Source: an uncultured Variovorax sp. | GTDB taxonomy: Bacteria > Pseudomonadota > Gammaproteobacteria > Burkholderiales > Burkholderiaceae | Length of the DNA stretch: 12,331 nucleotides | Direction of reading: 5' to 3' | Assembly: GCA_946478645.1 (NCBI GenBank) | Contig: CAMLCW010000137.1 | Location: 1-12,331, forward strand | Shown: positions 9,251 through 12,331 of the stretch, piece by piece | Numbering within the stretch: the first letter of the stretch is position 1 | How the letters are laid out: each line of letters starts with the position of its first letter | Notes under the pieces: generated by a model | Database searches by the model: none | The model's input: the letters and a program-made list of their open reading frames with translations, nothing else | What the model was told of the DNA's origin: nothing | Translations under genes and position numbers: made by a program

Positions 9251-9838
9251 TCATTGGCCCCAGCCGAGGCGAACCGGCTGGGCTGCCTTGGCGCCGCCCG
9301 GGCGCTTGAGCTGGCGCTTGAACTGGCCCTGCGGCGTGGCGAGCTGCGCGTCGATCTGCCGCATGCCCTTGAAGGCGGAGAAAAGGCTCACGTCGATGAA
9401 CTTCGCCGCGGCGGCGCTGGTGCAGTTGAAGGAGAAGGTGGCGTCGAGGTCGGCGTGGCCCGCGGTTTCGGCGGGGTCGGGCTTGCCCAGGCCGAGCGCA
9501 CTGGAGCGAAGCTCGACCGGGCCGAGCTTGCAGTTGGCGGCAGGGTCGATGGTGAAGAGCTTGTCGGCCGCGCGCAATTGCGCCACCACGTCCTCGGCGG
9601 CTTTCTTCTCGGCGTCGGTGCGCGGTGCGCGCTCGAAGCCCACGAGGTTGTCGAGCGGCGATGCCATCGCGATCACCACGGTCGGGCCGTCGACCGCCAC
9701 GTCGAGCTTGACCTGCCCATGCACATGCGCGTGCTGATGCTGCTGGGCCTGTGCAGGAAGAATGCAGGTCGCGGCCAGGGCGGCCGCCGCTGCGAGGGCG
9801 AAGCCGGATGAGGTGCGTCGGGGTCGGATGCGTTTCAT
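9251..9838 (-). CDS. DUF2796 periplasmic protein, ZrgA/PA4063-like, putative zinc binder
   Basis: This 195-residue precursor has a signal peptide (hydrophobic core about residues 12-28, cleavage after AQA at 29-31). Immediately after it is an alternating histidine motif (His34, 36, 38, 40 in HQHAHVHGQ) and then VKLDVAVDGPTVVIAMASPLDNLVGFE, the DUF2796 core. Two later Cys (NCKLGP and FNCTSA) could form a disulfide. Family members include V. cholerae ZrgA and P. aeruginosa PA4063, both linked to zinc acquisition, so a periplasmic zinc-capturing role is inferred. The ATG at 9838 overlaps the stop of the sulfurtransferase gene by 4 bp (ATGA). I reject the longer in-frame start at 9976 because it lies deep in that gene and would bury the signal peptide. 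It is the first of the four-gene zinc-type set. Confidence 0.88.
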   Translation of the reverse strand: MKRIRPRRTSSGFALAAAAALAATCILPAQAQQHQHAHVHGQVKLDVAVDGPTVVIAMASPLDNLVGFERAPRTDAEKKAAEDVVAQLRAADKLFTIDPAANCKLGPVELRSSALGLGKPDPAETAGHADLDATFSFNCTSAAAAKFIDVSLFSAFKGMRQIDAQLATPQGQFKRQLKRPGGAKAAQPVRLGWGQ

Positions 9839-10743
9839 GGTTCTGCGCCTTGCCGGGTCGGCAGCCCCGGGGTGTTGCTCCATTCGCTCCAGCTGCCGGC
9901 ATAGAGCGCGGTCGTTCCCAGCCCCGCGATCTGCATCGCCAGCAGGTTGGGCACGGCGCTCACGCCACTGCCGCATTGGTGCACGACCGTCGCCGGATCG
10001 CGGCCCGCGAGCAGTGCCTCGAACTCGGCACGCAGCTGCGATGCCGGCTTGAACTTGCCGTCGGGGCCGAGGTTCTCGGCGAAGGGCCGGTTCAGGGCCC
10101 CGGGGATGTGACCCGCGATCGGGTCCAGAGGTTCCACCTCGCCGCGATAGCGTGCGGCGGCGCGCGCGTCGATGAGGTTCTGGCCCGGCTGGCCGAGCCG
10201 GCGCACCACCTCGTCGGTGGCGACGAGCCGCGCGAGCGGCTCGCCGGCGACGAAGTTCGACTGGAAGCGCGCGGGCTCCTCACGGCCGGTCACTTCACCG
10301 CCCTCGGCCTGCCAGGCCTGCAGGCCGCCGTCGAGCACGGCCACGGCATCGTGGCCCATCCACTTGAGCATCCACCAGAGCCGGCCGCAGTAGTTGGCGC
10401 CGTTGCGGTCGTACACCACGGCCTGCATGTCATTGGAAAAGCCGATGCTCGACAGCCATTGCGCGAACTTCTCGCGGCTCGGCAGCGGATGGCGCCCGCC
10501 GGAGGCCGGCACGCCGTCTTCCTGCGCCACCACCACCTCGCCGTGCGCGCCGGGGCGGCCGTGCGGCGCGCTCAGGTCGTCGTCGAGGTCCGCATGCACG
10601 GCACCCGGGATGTGGGCCGCGGCATACTGCTTCGCGCCGGCCTCGGGCGCCATGAGGTCGAAGGTGCAGTCGAAGACCATCAGGGGCGTGCTGCCTGCCT
10701 GAAGTGCGCGGAGTTGTTCGACGCTGACGAGGGTGGTGTACAT
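9835..10743 (-). CDS. sseA: Two-domain sulfurtransferase (3-mercaptopyruvate type)
   Basis: This 302-residue protein carries tandem rhodanese domains: an N-terminal, catalytically inactive one (about 8-145, with AAAHIPGAVHADLDDDLS and the VVYDRNGANYCGRLWWMLKW segment) and a C-terminal catalytic one (about 165-295). The active-site loop is CGSGVSA with Cys257. CGSGV(T/S)A is the mercaptopyruvate sulfurtransferase signature (as in E. coli SseA), whereas thiosulfate sulfurtransferases carry CRKGVTA. It would transfer sulfur from 3-mercaptopyruvate to a thiol or cyanide acceptor in the cytoplasm. The ATG at 10743 lies 54 bp after the end of the DMT transporter gene. Its stop overlaps the DUF2796 start. 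The link to the zinc-type genes may be simple co-transcription. Confidence 0.92.
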   Translation of the reverse strand: MYTTLVSVEQLRALQAGSTPLMVFDCTFDLMAPEAGAKQYAAAHIPGAVHADLDDDLSAPHGRPGAHGEVVVAQEDGVPASGGRHPLPSREKFAQWLSSIGFSNDMQAVVYDRNGANYCGRLWWMLKWMGHDAVAVLDGGLQAWQAEGGEVTGREEPARFQSNFVAGEPLARLVATDEVVRRLGQPGQNLIDARAAARYRGEVEPLDPIAGHIPGALNRPFAENLGPDGKFKPASQLRAEFEALLAGRDPATVVHQCGSGVSAVPNLLAMQIAGLGTTALYAGSWSEWSNTPGLPTRQGAEP

Positions 10744-10797
10744 GGCGGATTCCTTCGCTGCTGTCGCGTTGATCGGTTCGCTGCGCGGCGTTGTCTG

Positions 10798-11730
10798 TCA
10801 GTGTTCCTCGGCCGGCGCTTTGGGCACGGCGCGCTGGCGCAGCACGGTGGCCGCGATGCCGCTCGCGATGATGAGCCCCATGCCGGTCCAGCCCGCGGCG
10901 TCGATCCGGTCGTCGAACAGCACCACGCCGTAGAACGCCGCAAAGATGATGCCGGAATACTGCAGGTTGGCGACCACGAGGGTGCCGGCCTGGGTCTTGG
11001 CCGTGGCATAGGCGCGCGTCATGCAGAGCTGGCCGAGGGCGGCCAGGAGGCCGATCGGCAGCAGCCAGAGCGCATGCTGCCATGTCCAGGCGCCGCCGCC
11101 TGAAAAACCGGTGGCGGCGGTCGCGAATGCGCCGGCCACGGCCGAGCCGACCGCAAAATAGAAGACGGTGCGCAGCTCCGGTTCGCCGATGCGCGACAGC
11201 GCCACCACCTGCATGTAGGCAAAGGCGGCCGTCAGGCCCGACAGCAGGCCCAGCATGCCCGCGAAGCCGTTGCTGCCTTCGACCGAGGGCTTGAGCATCA
11301 GCACCACGCCCACGAAGCCCGCGAGCACCGTGGCCGCGAGCGTGCCCTGCAGCGGCGGGCGCTCGACGCGGCCGTCGCGCCCGCGCACCGGCACCCATGC
11401 GAGCAAGGTGCCGCCGACCAGGAAGGCCGCGACCCAGACGCTGCTCATGTAGTTGAGCGTGACGGCCGTGGCGAGCGGCATGTGGGCGATGGCGTAGAAC
11501 CACGCGCCGAGCGACACCACGCCGATGATGCTGCGCCAGGCATGCATGCCGGGGTAGCGCGTGGCCATCGACACGCCGCGGCTGCGCGCCAGCAGCCACA
11601 GGAACACGATGCCGATCAGCCCGCGCCCGAGCACCATCTCGCCGCTGTTGAACCAGGCCGAGGCCACCTTGACGACCACGCTCATGGTCGCGAAAAGAAA
11701 GGCGCCCAGCACCATCCAGAGCGCTTGCAT
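10798..11730 (-). CDS. DMT superfamily transporter (EamA type)
   Basis: The 310-residue integral membrane protein contains two EamA repeats and about ten hydrophobic segments, the usual drug/metabolite transporter size and layout. It starts MQALWMVLGAFLFATMSVVVKVAS. The first repeat ends near residue 145 and includes WFYAIAHMPLATAVTLNYMS, the family's PLA-A pattern. The second repeat includes LMTRAYA-type residues (CMTRAYATAKTQAGTLVV) and a terminal span (GWTGMGLIIASGIAATVL). Such proteins usually export amino acids or other small metabolites; no substrate can be read from the sequence. The gene lies 36 bp after the Rieske oxygenase gene and 54 bp before the sulfurtransferase gene on the same strand. 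Confidence 0.92.
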   Translation of the reverse strand: MQALWMVLGAFLFATMSVVVKVASAWFNSGEMVLGRGLIGIVFLWLLARSRGVSMATRYPGMHAWRSIIGVVSLGAWFYAIAHMPLATAVTLNYMSSVWVAAFLVGGTLLAWVPVRGRDGRVERPPLQGTLAATVLAGFVGVVLMLKPSVEGSNGFAGMLGLLSGLTAAFAYMQVVALSRIGEPELRTVFYFAVGSAVAGAFATAATGFSGGGAWTWQHALWLLPIGLLAALGQLCMTRAYATAKTQAGTLVVANLQYSGIIFAAFYGVVLFDDRIDAAGWTGMGLIIASGIAATVLRQRAVPKAPAEEH

Positions 11731-11766
11731 CAGCCGCCCCTGCCCGCCGGCACCGCCGACATCAGC

Positions 11767-12331
11767 TCAGGCGGCATGCATCGTCTGCCGATACCACTCG
11801 TGGAACTGCTGCATGCCGTCTTCCATCGGGCTCTGGTAGGGGCCGGTCTCGTTCTCGCCGCGCAGCATCAGCGCGCGGCGCCCGGCGTCCATGCGCTCGG
11901 CGATCTCGTCGTCCTCGACGCAGGTTTCCATGTAGGCGGCACGCTGGGCCTCGACGAATTCGCGCTCGAAGGCGACGATTTCCTCGGGGTAGAAGAACTC
12001 CACCATATTGAGCGTCTTCTGCGGCCCGACCGGGTGCAGCGTCGAGACGGTCAGCACGTGCGGATACCACTCGATCATGACGTGCGGGTAGTAGGTGAGC
12101 CAGATGGCCCCGAACTTCGGCGGCTTGCCTTCGCGGTACTTGAGCAACTGCTCCTGCCAGCGCTGGTAGACGGGGCTGCCGGCGCGGCCGAGGCGGTTGG
12201 CCACGCCGACCGTCTGCACGGAGAAGTTCTTGTTGAATTCCCAGCGCAGGTCGTCGCAGGTCACGAAGCTGCCCAACCCCGGGTGGAACGGGCCGACGTG
12301 GTAGTCCTCGAGGTACACCTCGATGAAGGTC
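11767..12331 (-). CDS. Rieske non-heme iron oxygenase alpha subunit, C-terminal part (cut by right window edge)
   Basis: Only the C-terminal 187 codons or so are visible; the frame is open to the right edge, so the N-terminal Rieske [2Fe-2S] domain lies outside. The visible part begins TFIEVYLEDYHVGPFHPGLG, which contains the mononuclear-iron motif H-x4-H preceded by Glu three residues before the first His. It continues as the SRPBCC-fold catalytic domain, with VSTLHPVGPQKTLNMVEFFYP and an EDDEIAERMDAG segment whose Asp residues include the likely third iron ligand. The Glu in place of the usual bridging Asp is seen in choline and carnitine monooxygenase-type enzymes (GbcA, CntA), so a quaternary amine or aliphatic substrate is possible, but aromatic substrates cannot be excluded. 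The first visible in-frame start-like codon (GTG at 12318) is not the true start. Confidence 0.9.
   Translation of the reverse strand, partial: TFIEVYLEDYHVGPFHPGLGSFVTCDDLRWEFNKNFSVQTVGVANRLGRAGSPVYQRWQEQLLKYREGKPPKFGAIWLTYYPHVMIEWYPHVLTVSTLHPVGPQKTLNMVEFFYPEEIVAFEREFVEAQRAAYMETCVEDDEIAERMDAGRRALMLRGENETGPYQSPMEDGMQQFHEWYRQTMHAA

Noticed and set aside
9839..9976. N-terminal extension of the DUF2796 protein to 9976
   Set aside because: It would overlap the sulfurtransferase gene by about 140 bp and place the signal peptide internally; the ATGA overlap at 9835-9838 gives a natural start.
10744..10797. A Zur box or promoter in the gap before the sulfurtransferase gene
   Set aside because: No AT-rich palindrome and no convincing -10/-35 pair is visible in these 54 bases.

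Overview
The window is GC-rich, densely coded and almost entirely chromosomal housekeeping or catabolic DNA. Protein sequences, codon use and gene types suggest a Burkholderiales betaproteobacterium, most likely Comamonadaceae and Variovorax-like; this is inferred from family resemblance, not from a search. I see no rRNA, tRNA, CRISPR array, insertion sequence or phage gene.

Region A (1-5498, minus strand) is a compact catabolic and uptake operon. Read 5' to 3' on the minus strand it holds a DauA-like FAD-dependent D-amino-acid dehydrogenase, an M81 (MlrC-like) metallopeptidase, a family-5 peptide-type solute-binding protein, a DppB-like permease and a DppC-like permease cut by the window edge. 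ATPase genes probably follow outside. The set looks like import of a peptide or modified amino acid, metal-dependent hydrolysis of it, then oxidation of a released D-amino or imino acid.

Region B (5499-5704) is the divergent control region. It carries three copies of an inverted repeat (AATTTGCG-N4-CGCAAATT): one perfect copy overlapping the presumed promoter of the operon, and two overlapping copies nearer the regulator. The divergent plus-strand gene (5705-6439) encodes an XRE-type helix-turn-helix plus cupin regulator, which is the obvious candidate to bind them. Together they form a self-contained regulated module.

Region C (6456-9838, minus strand) is DUF2796 protein - ABC ATPase - FtsX/MacB-type permease - DUF3299 protein. 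This is the same gene set and order as the zinc-responsive PA4063-PA4066 operon of Pseudomonas aeruginosa, as I recall it. The genes abut or overlap except for one 148-bp gap, which holds a hairpin-forming intergenic repeat.

Region D (9835-12331, minus strand) lies upstream of it on the same strand: a two-domain mercaptopyruvate-type sulfurtransferase whose stop overlaps the DUF2796 start by 4 bp (ATGA), a DMT/EamA transporter, and the C-terminal part of a Rieske oxygenase alpha subunit cut by the right edge. All lie on one strand with short gaps, so C and D could be co-transcribed, although I see no shared pathway.

The points most worth following up are the three-site operator with its paired regulator, the loss in the DauA-like enzyme of residues that contact D-arginine, and the repeat inserted in the putative zinc operon.
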